64,000 bases of DNA, from contig CM049306.1 in assembly GCA_026874595.1 (NCBI GenBank), positions 110,119,642-110,183,641 on the forward strand. Reading direction: 5' to 3'. Below are positions 35,719 through 45,298 of this stretch, one piece after another (position 1 is the first letter of the stretch; each line of letters begins with the position of its first letter). This DNA comes from Sipunculus nudus. Its lineage: Eukaryota > Annelida > Sipuncula > Golfingiida > Sipunculidae. The notes beneath the pieces were generated by a model. It ran no database searches and was not told where the DNA came from. It worked only from the letters and a program-made list of their open reading frames with translations. Made by a program: the position numbers and the translations under genes.

Positions 35719-36213
35719 TTACAGTCTGTGTCTGTTCGCTGATTTGTTCAACGCCTCTCTAGCTAACGCGCATGTGTCGCTTAGTTTGTCTTGTAGGTCC
35801 AGGACGTATTGGTACGTGGTTTTAGTCTCGACGCTAGTATCTCGCTTGGTCCACAGATCCCTTAGAATCCGCATCGGTCCTCTAACGATCCTACCATAGA
35901 GCAACTCAAAGGGTGAGAACCCTGTGCTCTCATGTGGCGCTTCTCGGTACGCAAAAAGCACGGCGCTGAGGTACCGATCCCAATCTCGCGGTCTTTCCTC
36001 GCACATCCGTTTCAACATTAACTTTAACGTTCCATTGAATCTCTCCACCATTCCGTTGCACATAGGATGGTAAGGAGTAGTGGTGAGCTGTCTTACAGAC
36101 AAAACACGGCTAACTTCTCGCATGAGGTCTGATGTAAATTGTGTTCCCATGTCAGTAAGCACCTCTGATGGCACTCCTAACCGCGCATAAATATCAACTA
36201 GCGCATCAGCCAC
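35719..36213 (-). CDS. integrase catalytic core, second part
   Basis: Carries the second catalytic Asp (LTDMGTQFTSDLM) and the catalytic Glu (MCNGMVERFNGTLKLMLKR), then DRYLSAVLFAYREAPHESTG and FELLYGR. It is shifted by one frame relative to the preceding integrase piece, which it overlaps by 8 nt, and it ends at an in-frame TAA. Confidence 0.88.
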   Translation of the reverse strand: MADALVDIYARLGVPSEVLTDMGTQFTSDLMREVSRVLSVRQLTTTPYHPMCNGMVERFNGTLKLMLKRMCEERPRDWDRYLSAVLFAYREAPHESTGFSPFELLYGRIVRGPMRILRDLWTKRDTSVETKTTYQYVLDLQDKLSDTCALAREALNKSANRHRL

Positions 36214-36880
36214 AGAGACTGTATTGGCAGACTGTATTTATGTTCTTTAAAGCAACAGCCTCCGGATATCTAGTGGCATAAACCATAACGGTCAGAATAT
36301 ACCTGTGACCTCTCTCAGACGCTGGATGGATCGGCCCAACCAGATCCATCGAAATTCTACGCCAGGGCTCATCAATTAATGGCATCTGGCCTAACGTAGC
36401 TCCAGGCACCTTGCCTTTCGGTATGGTTTTCTGGCAAATGGGACAGGACTTGCAAAACTCAGCAATGTCATTATACATCCCTTTCCAGAAAAACTGAGTT
36501 CTCACGCGGTCGTGCGTTTTGTCTATGCCCTGATGGCCCGCCATAACCGCTTCGTGGCCCATCCTCATTACGTCGTACCGTAACGTCTGAGGTACCACCA
36601 CTCGAGATCCATCTTGATCTCCCCGTTTATCACTCACAACCCAAACTAAATATCCGTCCTCAATTCTAAATGGACTATCATTTCTAGCCTCTCTAGCTAG
36701 CCTCCAATACGGCGCTAAAGACCCATCCTCCTCCTGCGCCTTCAAAAATTCGGCCGGACTCACATTGGCAACTGGGCTTGCAACATTCAAGCTACGCGTC
36801 GGTATCTGTTTCTCTCGTGTAGCGCTCCGTGTCTCCACCGCAGACGACACCTCCTTTTGTGACTCTACACCGTCACACAC
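36206..36880 (-). CDS. integrase zinc-binding domain and start of catalytic core
   Basis: GHQGIDKTHDRVRTQFFWKG and CKSCPICQK form the HHCC zinc-binding module. ISMDLVGPIHPAS carries the first catalytic Asp, followed by YILTVMVYATRYPEAVAL. It is in the same frame as the gag-protease frame upstream, from which a single TGA (36959-36961) separates it. There is no reverse transcriptase between protease and integrase. Confidence 0.88.
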   Translation of the reverse strand: MCDGVESQKEVSSAVETRSATREKQIPTRSLNVASPVANVSPAEFLKAQEEDGSLAPYWRLAREARNDSPFRIEDGYLVWVVSDKRGDQDGSRVVVPQTLRYDVMRMGHEAVMAGHQGIDKTHDRVRTQFFWKGMYNDIAEFCKSCPICQKTIPKGKVPGATLGQMPLIDEPWRRISMDLVGPIHPASERGHRYILTVMVYATRYPEAVALKNINTVCQYSLCG

Positions 36881-36958
36881 TATGCCTGAGGACCGCTCAG
36901 ACTTCCACGTCGGGTCCGGATCATACGGATCACGCGCTCCCTCTACGTTACCTAGCGC

Positions 36959-38395
36959 TCAATCACATACAGCATCCCCGACCACCATTGCCTCGATAGT
37001 ACCGACAAAGTACGCACAGTCCACATTAATCCTAGCCGTAGGAAATTGTCTTACAGACCCGTCGAACAACCTACACTCGACCTGGTGTCCGGTGAACTGA
37101 TTCGGCTCCACGTATGACTCACGTATTCCTGCCGAGGAACATCCCGAATCCCGCAGCAACCTTGCTGACTTACCATTCACCAGCCCTTCACACACAGGTA
37201 ACGAGATTCCGCCTTCTGTCTGGGCAGCAAATCCTAACGACTGACTCGGACTCTCTACTTCCGGTTTCACCGCACCGACTGTCTCCGTTTCCGCCTCGAC
37301 TACTGCCATTGACATAGTCTCCGGTTTCTGTTTTGGGTTATACGGGGGGCTAAAATTAGTCCTATACCTCTGCTGATCGCCAGCAGCACGCCCTACTTGA
37401 GGGGAAGACCTAGGCCTCGACCGGGCACTAGTCTTACATTCCCGCGCCTTATGTCCCAGTTCATTACATAAATAACATCTGATGCCTCCTGATGGCTTAA
37501 ATGTCTGACCGCCCGGACTGCGCTCAACCTCTCGCTTCTCTCTAGGCTGAGATACCGGTTGCGCTGGACGCGGCACATTATTGCCATTACGAGGACCTGC
37601 TGTAAGGCTGTGTACACCGTGAGCCTCCGTATAACTCTCGGCTAAGTCTACCATACTATCAAAGTCACGACACCGTCTCTCTTTCAAAAACATAGAGAGA
37701 TCCCTACTACAGCAGTTTACGAACTGCTCACACATCAACAGGTTAACTACCCCGTCGTAGTCACCTCCGACCCCTGCCATCCCTATCCAATGGTCTAGGT
37801 ATCCACTCAGTCTCACCGCAAACTGACTCGGCGTTTCGCCTCGCTCAGGCCTACAAGTCCGAAACTTGTGTCGATAACCCTCTTCGGTCATTTGGTATCG
37901 CTTTAACAAGGCTATCTTTAACTTATCGTAATTCATGGCCTCACTAACCGATAACTGTGTGTAAGTCCCTAGCGCCTTACCCCGCAGTAAGGGACTCAGG
38001 TGTAACGTCCAATTCTCCCTATCATAGCCTTGACATACAGCTAATCGTTCAAATCGCTCAAGAAACGCATCTAGCTGATCGTGAGCCTCATCAAAAGGTG
38101 GAAGCTGGATTTTCGGGAATACATCCCTACTTCTCTCTTCTTTAACCCCAGAGTCAGACTTTAACCTTAGAACCTCTATTTCGTGGGCTCTAGCCTCTCG
38201 CTCGCGCACTAATTCCCGCTGCTCACGCTCTTATTCCCGCTCTAATTCCCGCTGTTCCTTCTCTATTTCACGTTGCCTAGCTCTTTCCTCACGTTCCTCA
38301 TCCGCACGCCGTCTAGCCTCAACATAATCTTGTAAAGCCTGGTCCTTAAGCCCCAAGGCCTGTCCGCATCTAACAAGTGACTCTAACGTTTCCAT
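36959..38395 (-). CDS. gag-protease polyprotein of integrase-early element
   Basis: The best start is the ATG at 38395-38393, giving METLESLVRCGQALGLKDQ, then a Glu/Arg-rich coiled coil broken by an in-frame TAA (38230-38232). The 416-codon frame from 38209 holds the capsid-like segment (FERFERLAVCQGYDRENWTL), a CCHC knuckle (CYLCNELGHKAREC) and the protease motif LLRDSGCSSAG. It ends at TGA 36961-36959 in frame with integrase. The short N-terminal domain resembles that of the gag at 60202. Confidence 0.88.
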
Positions 38396-39115
38396 GGTAA
38401 CGCTCTAACCTAGTAAGATTCCAGTATCTAGTAATATCCACTCTTAAAAATCCGTAAATACGTACTGTTAAAGCCAACCTAACGAACCGGCGGTATCCGT
38501 ACAATAACACTACGGTAGCTCTACGCATCAAAATTCTACTTATACGGACGGACGGACGGAAGGTCGGACGAAGGGTCAGACGGATGGACGGATGGATATC
38601 AAGATATCAATAAACACCATGCACCTATGATTACCATGCCAATCGGGAGGGGTAAACTTACCTGTCAAGAGACCCTACCACGTGACCAATCACAAACTAG
38701 TGTAGAAAAAATTATACCAGGGCGTATCTAACAACATCAAAAATTTTCACTCTAATCTGGGTTTATATCAACCCAATAATGATGTCCAGGTATCACTGAA
38801 CTAGCATTTCTCACAAAACATGCATGTGTTCTAGCCAAATCTACAAGGTATATGCCGATCTTGAAACAATGTTGTGCTTCAGGTAATATTCTCACTGAAT
38901 AAATATTAACTCCTAACAGTGGGGTAATTTCATTGTGCAAGTATACACTACAACATCAGTTTGGTGTCATTTCCAATTGTTAATTCAGATCAACTCTAGT
39001 TTGAGTATATGAATGTCTGGTTTCAGTACTGTTTTCTCAGTTCAAAACTTCTGAAACTTACTGTAATTAGCCAGTTTTTTAAGGCTAATTATATCCTGGC
39101 ACGCTCGCCATACAA
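38396..39115 (-). other. leader with candidate primer-binding site
   Basis: The untranslated leader of the LTR element. Five bases inside the 5' LTR the minus strand reads TGGCGAGCGTGCCAGG (about 39095-39110), the form expected of a tRNA-complementary primer site. The tRNA was not identified. A GGACGGACGG-type tract lies at 38545-38600. Confidence 0.5.
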
Positions 39116-40261
39116 TGTCACCCCTAACTTAACGTGAAAACTTTACAACGGATATATCCTATAAAACCATACGATGGGTTTACGCTCGCCACTTGATTTC
39201 ACTCATCAAGAAATTAGATCCCGGTCATTACAGGTGACATTTCCAGGTTCTTTTAAGGACGTGTATTAAAATACCAGACAATCATACACCCAGATCAATA
39301 GAAACTATGAGACATCAGGTTAAATTCACAAATATATTCAAGACAATACTTACAGAGACACCAATGTGAGTGTGTGCGTTGATGTGTCAATACGAAAGTT
39401 CTTCACATTAAAATTACAGGGTATTTACCGAGTCCATGGTTTGTATAAAAACCATAAAGTCTAGTTCCTTCAGAGATCTCTGGTTACTGTTTTGTGTAGA
39501 ATCTAGCGTATGGTTAGCACCATATAGATCTAGTCTTTCTGAGTTTAGCGATCTTCAACTGATCTTGCTTGTCAGCGACCCGGGTAGGTTTACGTTCACT
39601 TGAATGCAATAGCGCTCTTTGTTTACGCAGAGCTTAGAGTCCTTGACCTTGCTCTTGTAGCAACGGTTTCACGGCTTACGGCGGTTATGTATCTAGGTCA
39701 AGCTGAACTAGGCCGGCAGGTGACGAGCGCGCTCTCTCACTTTATCGCCAATACGAAGCTCCGTCGGCAGCACGGCTGAGTTCTCATGAGCTGGGTCCTT
39801 GCCTCATGTACAAGCTTGCTTCTATGCCGTTCCTGGCGTTTCAATGTTCCTACTCCCGTTCGTGCGTGCTGCCACCTCAAGCTTCAAGACCCAACTGAAG
39901 GCAGCTTCCAGCGTCTCTCCCTGAACTCTGACGTCACAATCGTCGTCACAATACGGCGATCCGGTTCTCTGATTGGCTTATTTCTCAAGTGTCCCATATA
40001 AGGATATATGTGACCTAGTTTGACTGTTAGCGTCACCATGGCGACCCACATACCAAATGTAATAATTACACACGATGCGTGACACGGATAAATCAGCTGA
40101 TAGCCGATGGGATTCCATACAAGAATACACAATATATATATATACAATCAAGACCTGTCAACGCTTTAGGATGACGCTTCACGTCAATATCAATAGAGAA
40201 CAGACTTCGTTAAACTATGATACAAAACACCGTACATATTGTCACCTATTGTCTGGTGACA
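39116..40261 (-). repeat. 5' LTR of the integrase-early element
   Basis: 1146 bp, almost identical to 33595-34740. It differs near 39448-39465 (for example ACCATAAAGTCTAG against AACATAAAGTCCAA). It should hold the promoter for minus-strand transcription. Confidence 0.95.
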
Positions 40262-40490
40262 CTGGAGGGTACTTTAGGGCCCCATAGCTCGTAGGATATG
40301 GGTAACAGAGACCTAATTTCTGGTTTCCAAGGAGATTTTTCATGGACCTCTCAGAATCCCAAGTTACAAGGTTCTAGGTTCAGCGGTTACGATTTGTGCC
40401 TGGTTAACGGACGGACAGACGGACAGACGGACGACGGACAAAGTGTGATCGCTATAGCTCAGATGACTTTCAGTCAGCTGAGCTAAAAAA
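40262..40490. repeat. right remnant of the composite repeat split by the LTR element
   Basis: It resumes the 335-bp unit (GGGTACTTTAGGGCCCC, GATATGGGTAACAGAGACC), runs through a GGACGGACAGACGG-type tract, and ends CAGTCAGCTGAGCTAAAA, complementary to the left end near 29800. The 150 bp to 40638 hold nothing recognisable. Confidence 0.75.
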
Positions 40491-40638
40491 CAAATATACC
40501 CGCTCAAATTGGGAGATTTATGACAGAGTTTCTGAAAATGTATGTGGTTAGAATCCATGAGTATTTAAGTTTTAATGTTGTTGGATTTGAAATCTAAACA
40601 TGAAAAATATAGGAAAAAATGATGACTATTTTTATAAT

Positions 40639-41227
40639 TGTAGCGAACCAGGGTTTCACTTCCCAGTGCTATGCGGGTTCGGACTTCGGGGGTAACGACT
40701 AACGGTATTTTAGATGACAAAACAGGGCAAAAGTTCATAACTGTTCTGTGCAGTGGTCACTCCGATTCCAACGAAAGTAGACACGAAGACAGTAGCTTGA
40801 TTAGAATAATTATTGACAATAAATCATAACAAATTACAGTTTTACCAGACTCGGTATGATAATTAACACACAATTATACTTTCAATCCACGGGTCCCCGT
40901 ATCACCTGCTCCAGGGGCCGATTGTCCGCCATGATCTTAAAGCGGTGGGCCGAGATATTAAATCAAGCCAATGTTGAGGTTCCTCGCAATGTCACGGCCC
41001 GTACTGTGTATAAAATATTTTCACAATACCTAACCTTCACAGATGTATAGTTCACCAGGCTGGGACACACTTTTTCTTAGTTCTGTTCACGGTTTTCTCC
41101 CCGTCTGATACTGGCCATATCTTCGTGCCTCGATCCCAGCCGCTTCTCTCCTAAAACTAGTTCAGTACCGTAAAAACTAAACTGTTACCATAAAAACTTG
41201 GCCGACTACCAAGGGGGGTTTGCCACA
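40639..41227 (-). repeat. 3' LTR of conventional Gypsy element
   Basis: In element orientation it begins TGTGGCAAACC and ends GGTTCGCTACA. Small open frames such as 40856-41050 recur in the other LTR and are not genes. Confidence 0.95.
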
Positions 41228-41245
41228 TTCCTCCCCTCTTACACC
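41228..41245 (-). promoter_or_regulatory. polypurine tract
   Basis: The minus strand reads AAGAGGGGAGGAA directly before the 3' LTR. Confidence 0.75.
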
Positions 41246-41699
41246 AAGACCGCCTGCGGTTTGGTCCAAAACAAACACACTAAATCAAACTCTAAATAGA
41301 ATAAAATATAACATTAGAACACCCACAACTTCGGTGAGTTCTTACGAATGATAATCTGGCCGAAAACTATGACATTTTCCTTTCTCAACCGGTCTATAGC
41401 TACTAATTGATCCGGCAAGTAGTACAAATGATTTGAGCTAAACTTAACAGAACTTCGATCAATTGGATTGAGGAACATCTCTGGCTAACCTTTATTTCCC
41501 TAATAACTTGGTAGTTCTTTAATGGCACATTTCTTTGCCCAAGGACATACCTATCAAGTAAGACCGGTACCCTTGGCGGCTCTACCATGTCAACCGATTT
41601 ACCAAATTTATGAGTCTGGTCACCATAACTCAAATTTCCCCGTCTCTTTGAAAGTGTCTGTTGGTCATTTAGCCGTTTAATAAGTCCCTTGCCTCTCTC

Positions 41700-43238
41700 T
41701 TACCATTTAAGTCTGTCAACTGGCTTCTTGACACGCATACCCCGGCCTAACTGAACATCATCGGCCTCCGAGCGCACTGTGTCATCGCCAATATTTTCAT
41801 TGTCTGTGTCCTCGCCGATGTACGAGAAGGGCTGTGGAGGAGTTTCAACTTCCCGATTGTCCAGGTCACTCCTGGTTCGGGGCTTCCCTTCCTCCGCATC
41901 ATCCTCTCTACAAGGTTCACTCTGCTGGTCATCACTAACCCCTGGCTCCTCTTGACCCACCAACGGAGCACCTGACAACGCATCCTCGTCGCTCTCCTGG
42001 ACAGGAGCCTCCGTCCGGATCCAGCTTTCACGGGGTGGATCTCCCAAGTAAGACTTCAATTGATCCATATGAACAACCTTACTAGGTTTATCTGGGGCCT
42101 CTTGAATACGAAGATTGACATCAGTCACCTCATCAGTCACAAGATATGGGCCCGTCCAACCTTTGCCAAGTTTCTGGTTGCCCTTTGGTGGGTAATAGTA
42201 CCACATCCAGTTTCCAATTGGGAATTTCCGGTAGATTGCATTAACATCATAGTTGCGTTTTTGCCGCTCTGCTGCCTGCTTCAGATATTTCCGGGCATAC
42301 TCATGGGCGAGCATAGTGGCCTCCTTCACCCAGGTCACATACTCGTTTGGGCACTGGGGTACCTGGTCTTTTGGGGGTCCTCCCATAAGCAAATCTATAG
42401 GCATTGTCTTTTCTCTGCCCAGAAACATCAAGTCTGGCAAGCACTTAGTACTGTCGTGAGTGGTCGCTCGATACGCAGACATCACATATGGTAACAAATC
42501 ATCCCAGTTGTCCTGGTAGTCATTGACGAAACAGGACAACATCTGCAGTAAAGTCCTATTTGCACGTTCGACAATTGCATCGCGCTGCGGACGATATGTG
42601 CTTGTCCTGGTTTTGTCAATTTCCAGCAACTTACATAGCTGATTCATCAGCTTGGACTGGAAATCAGGACCCTGGTCACTGTGCAGCACACGTGGGATAC
42701 CATATTTCAAGATGAACTCATGCATTAACCTTTCTGCGATGGTTTGAGCGGTATGGGATGGCATTGCATACGCCTCTGCCCACTTTGTGAAGTAATCTGA
42801 AATGACACAAATGTACTGATTTCCATTTTCCGTGGTCCTGAGTGGTCCTAATATGTCCATGGCCACACGCTCCATCATGTCTCCAACAGGGCTTTGATGA
42901 AGTGGTGCTTTACGGGGTCCTGTGCGTGGTTTTCGGCTCGCACACACGTTGCATCTTTGGCACCATCGTATCACATCCCGCTTGTGACCAGGCCAGTAAA
43001 AGCGTTGGCGTACATTGTGTAGAGTTTTTGTTATGCCTAAGTGTCCAGCAAGTCTCTTATTATGGACAAACTTCATGATTTGTTTTCTCAACGGCCATGG
43101 TGTCACGAGTTGTCGGACTATTGGCATGTCGTTACTAGGAGCCCACTCTCTATATAGTAAATTGTCCGGATCACTAAGTTGTTCCACTGGCTCCATAATG
43201 CCTTTAAGTCTCGTGATTCCGTTGCTATCACGGCCCAT
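41700..43238 (-). CDS. integrase of conventional Gypsy element
   Basis: A 512-codon frame. It carries a zinc-binding module (HNKRLAGHLGITKTLHNVRQ, CQRCNVC) and the catalytic core with DILGPL, SDQGPDFQSKLM and VERANRTLLQML. An integrase tail follows (GKGWTGPYLVTDEVTDVNLR), and then an acidic, low-complexity C-terminal extension (about 100 residues) ending in KPVDRLKW. Catalytic residues look intact. In the family this enzyme inserts the cDNA into host DNA. The frame changes between this and 43453-43118. Confidence 0.93.
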   Translation of the reverse strand: MGRDSNGITRLKGIMEPVEQLSDPDNLLYREWAPSNDMPIVRQLVTPWPLRKQIMKFVHNKRLAGHLGITKTLHNVRQRFYWPGHKRDVIRWCQRCNVCASRKPRTGPRKAPLHQSPVGDMMERVAMDILGPLRTTENGNQYICVISDYFTKWAEAYAMPSHTAQTIAERLMHEFILKYGIPRVLHSDQGPDFQSKLMNQLCKLLEIDKTRTSTYRPQRDAIVERANRTLLQMLSCFVNDYQDNWDDLLPYVMSAYRATTHDSTKCLPDLMFLGREKTMPIDLLMGGPPKDQVPQCPNEYVTWVKEATMLAHEYARKYLKQAAERQKRNYDVNAIYRKFPIGNWMWYYYPPKGNQKLGKGWTGPYLVTDEVTDVNLRIQEAPDKPSKVVHMDQLKSYLGDPPRESWIRTEAPVQESDEDALSGAPLVGQEEPGVSDDQQSEPCREDDAEEGKPRTRSDLDNREVETPPQPFSYIGEDTDNENIGDDTVRSEADDVQLGRGMRVKKPVDRLKW

Positions 43239-43453
43239 GGTGGCTTTTGTTTATCTCTGGTTAGAAGGATCTTTATTTTCGATATCACAGGATCCTCTTG
43301 CTGTAGCTTTTGGAGAGCATCTGTGTCATACTCTTGGCACCACTCCTCAAATGACTGATGATCTTGGGAGCTTTGAGCAGCATCATTCTCTGTGTCACCA
43401 GCCGCTTGACTCCGGGTATGCACGGCAGAGATCTTTCTGGTTAAACAGTCCAC
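43118..43453 (-). CDS. pol linker between RNase H and integrase
   Basis: The frame covers a Cys-containing linker with acidic stretches (VHTRSQAAGDTENDAAQSS) and EEWCQEYDTDALQKLQQEDP, the usual spacer before the integrase zinc module. It is separated from RNase H by an in-frame stop near 43535 and from integrase by a frame change. Confidence 0.75.
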   Translation of the reverse strand: MDCLTRKISAVHTRSQAAGDTENDAAQSSQDHQSFEEWCQEYDTDALQKLQQEDPVISKIKILLTRDKQKPPWAVIATESRDLKALWSQWNNLVIRTIYYIESGLLVTTCQ

Positions 43454-43534
43454 TCTTTTGCACTGCTGACATGGAACCCTACTTAAAGCATCAGCGTTGG
43501 CATGCTTGGCCCCTGCTCGGGTTTGGATTTCAAA

Positions 43535-44179
43535 CTAGTACATGTCTAACACAGTAAGCCATCGTCCTAACATCCCTTCAACGTTCCGAAAGTTCTTTAA
43601 CCATCTCAGTGACGCATGATCAGTTCGGAGAATAAAGTCTTGTCCCCACAAGTAATGTCTAAAATGTTTAATGAATGTTACCACTGCTAAGAGCTCACGT
43701 TTAGTGGTACAGTAGTTTCGTTGGGAACGATTTAGGGTCCGGCTGCCATAAGCGATAACACGTTCTTGGCCACCTTGGAGTTGGGACAGCACGGCACCCA
43801 TACCTTCACCACTCGCGTCGGTATCCAAAATAAACTGGTCGTCTTCAGTTGGATACGACAACAACGGAGCTTCCGTAAGTGCTTTCTTAAGCGCTTCAAA
43901 TGACTTTTGGCACTTTTCAGTCCATTGAAACGATCTCTTTTTGGGGTTCCCTCTAGTCAAAGCAATCATCGGTGCAGCAATTTCCGAGAATAGGTTGATG
44001 TGTCTACGGTAGTATGCCGCTAAACCGAGAAAACTGCGAACTTCAGTTAAGCTATTTGGTACTGGCCATTCTTCAACTGCTTTGACTTTGTCGGGGTCAC
44101 ACCTGACACCATCAGCTGACACTAGGTGTCCTAAGAATGTCACACTGCGTTGGAATAAATGGCATTTCTTTGGTTTCAA
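43535..44179 (-). CDS. reverse transcriptase thumb and RNase H
   Basis: CHLFQRSVTFLGHLVSADGV and EVRSFLGLAAYYRRHI mark the end of the RT domain. RNase H follows, with LDTDASGEGMGAVLSQ, TKRELLAVVTFIKHFRHYL and LRTDHASLRWL. The 214-codon frame ends at a TAG just after VLDMY. Upstream, the same frame continues past a TAA. Confidence 0.92.
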   Translation of the reverse strand: MKPKKCHLFQRSVTFLGHLVSADGVRCDPDKVKAVEEWPVPNSLTEVRSFLGLAAYYRRHINLFSEIAAPMIALTRGNPKKRSFQWTEKCQKSFEALKKALTEAPLLSYPTEDDQFILDTDASGEGMGAVLSQLQGGQERVIAYGSRTLNRSQRNYCTTKRELLAVVTFIKHFRHYLWGQDFILRTDHASLRWLKNFRNVEGMLGRWLTVLDMY

Positions 44180-44284
44180 TTTTAAGTTGGCTTACCGAAA
44201 CCTCTGCCACACAGTCATCAAATTTTCTAGCGCATGGTCAAAGTCTTTTCCGACACATATCACATCATCTATGTAAACAAGACA

Positions 44285-45298
44285 CTATCTCCACTGGAGA
44301 CCTCGTAAAACATTTTCCATAAGGCGTTCGTAGCTCGCGGGCGCGTTACACAGGCCAAACGGCATGACCTTGAACTGGTGTAAGCCAAGATGTGTACGAA
44401 ACGCAGTCTTTTCCTTGGATCCATCGTCCGCCATCTTGAGCTGCCAATAGCCTGAGGCCATATCAAGTGTCGAAAACCATTGACTACCGGATAAAGTGTC
44501 AAACGAATCATCGATCCGTGGTAACGGATACGCGTCTTTCCGCGTCACGCTATTGAGTCGCCGGTAATCTACGCAGAAACGTACACCTCCGTCCTTCTTT
44601 GTTACAAGCACTATTGGTGAGGCCCAAGGGCTGTTACTGGGCTCTATAATGTCTTGGTCCAGCATCTTTTGGACTTCATTTTCAACTACAGCTTTCTGGG
44701 CCTGGGGTACCCGTCGCGGCGGTTGCTTAATCGGCGGGCTACAACCAGTATCAATGTTGTGTTCGGCCATGTTGGTAAGGCCTAACTTTCCATCTGGTCC
44801 CAGAAAGACATCTTGGTACTCAAAAATGGCTGCCTTTAGGCGACTCATTTGACTGCAAGTAAGGACATCAGGCACATTGTCGATCAATGGCTGTAGATGT
44901 TCAGGTAACTGTATGTCCTCATCCACATTAAGATGACTGATATCCGTATTGTTGTCAGTAGGTAGCGGAATAACTTGACCTACCTCTCTAAATTGGGCAA
45001 TGGGTGTTCCTTTTGCCACTCTGATTGTCTCATTGCTGGGATTTATCACTGTGACTGGCACAATCTTGTTGGATGTATTAATTACAGTGCTACCAACAAG
45101 AAGTCCTCTCTCCTTTACATATTCAGGGTCTGGCTCTAACACAGCATCTGTTGGTATCTCAGTCCTTAACTTTCCCAGTTTACACGGTATAGTTGCTTCA
45201 TACTGTGATGGAATTATCATTGTCTCTTTGACGTGTACCCGAGCGACACTACTGCCAGACTGATAATGCATTTTATGAGGGACCCCTTTAACAATCAC
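44285..45298 (-). CDS. reverse transcriptase palm and fingers
   Basis: The frame opens with a polar segment containing VHVKETMIIPSQYEATIPC, then the RT core: PSNSPWASPIVLVTKKDGG, FCVDYRRLNSVTRKDAYPLP, FSTLDMASGYWQLKM and MPFGLCNAPASYERLM. It is cut by an in-frame TAG (near 44283). The catalytic YIDD motif lies just past it, at about 44265-44276 in the same frame. This copy therefore cannot make a full reverse transcriptase without readthrough. Confidence 0.93.
   Translation of the reverse strand: MIVKGVPHKMHYQSGSSVARVHVKETMIIPSQYEATIPCKLGKLRTEIPTDAVLEPDPEYVKERGLLVGSTVINTSNKIVPVTVINPSNETIRVAKGTPIAQFREVGQVIPLPTDNNTDISHLNVDEDIQLPEHLQPLIDNVPDVLTCSQMSRLKAAIFEYQDVFLGPDGKLGLTNMAEHNIDTGCSPPIKQPPRRVPQAQKAVVENEVQKMLDQDIIEPSNSPWASPIVLVTKKDGGVRFCVDYRRLNSVTRKDAYPLPRIDDSFDTLSGSQWFSTLDMASGYWQLKMADDGSKEKTAFRTHLGLHQFKVMPFGLCNAPASYERLMENVLRGLQWR

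Larger units (their letters stand above)
33595..40261 (-). mobile_element. Gypsy-class LTR retrotransposon, integrase before RNase H, RT core deleted
   Basis: 1146-bp LTRs at 33595-34740 and 39116-40261 differ at only about three places. They have TGTCACC/GGTGACA tips and a CTGGA target duplication (33590-33594, 40262-40266). On the minus strand the order is leader with candidate primer site, gag, protease, integrase, integrase C-terminal module, RNase H, polypurine tract. RNase H downstream of integrase is the opposite of standard Ty3/Gypsy. It matches the published Gmr1-like group. The reverse transcriptase palm is missing. Near-identical LTRs imply a recent insertion despite coding defects, so it was probably mobilised in trans. 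It sits inside the 335-bp tandem array. Confidence 0.92.

Noticed and set aside
42060-43557. Plus-strand open frames opposite integrase and RNase H (for example 43015-43557)
   Set aside because: They are antisense shadows of clear pol domains.
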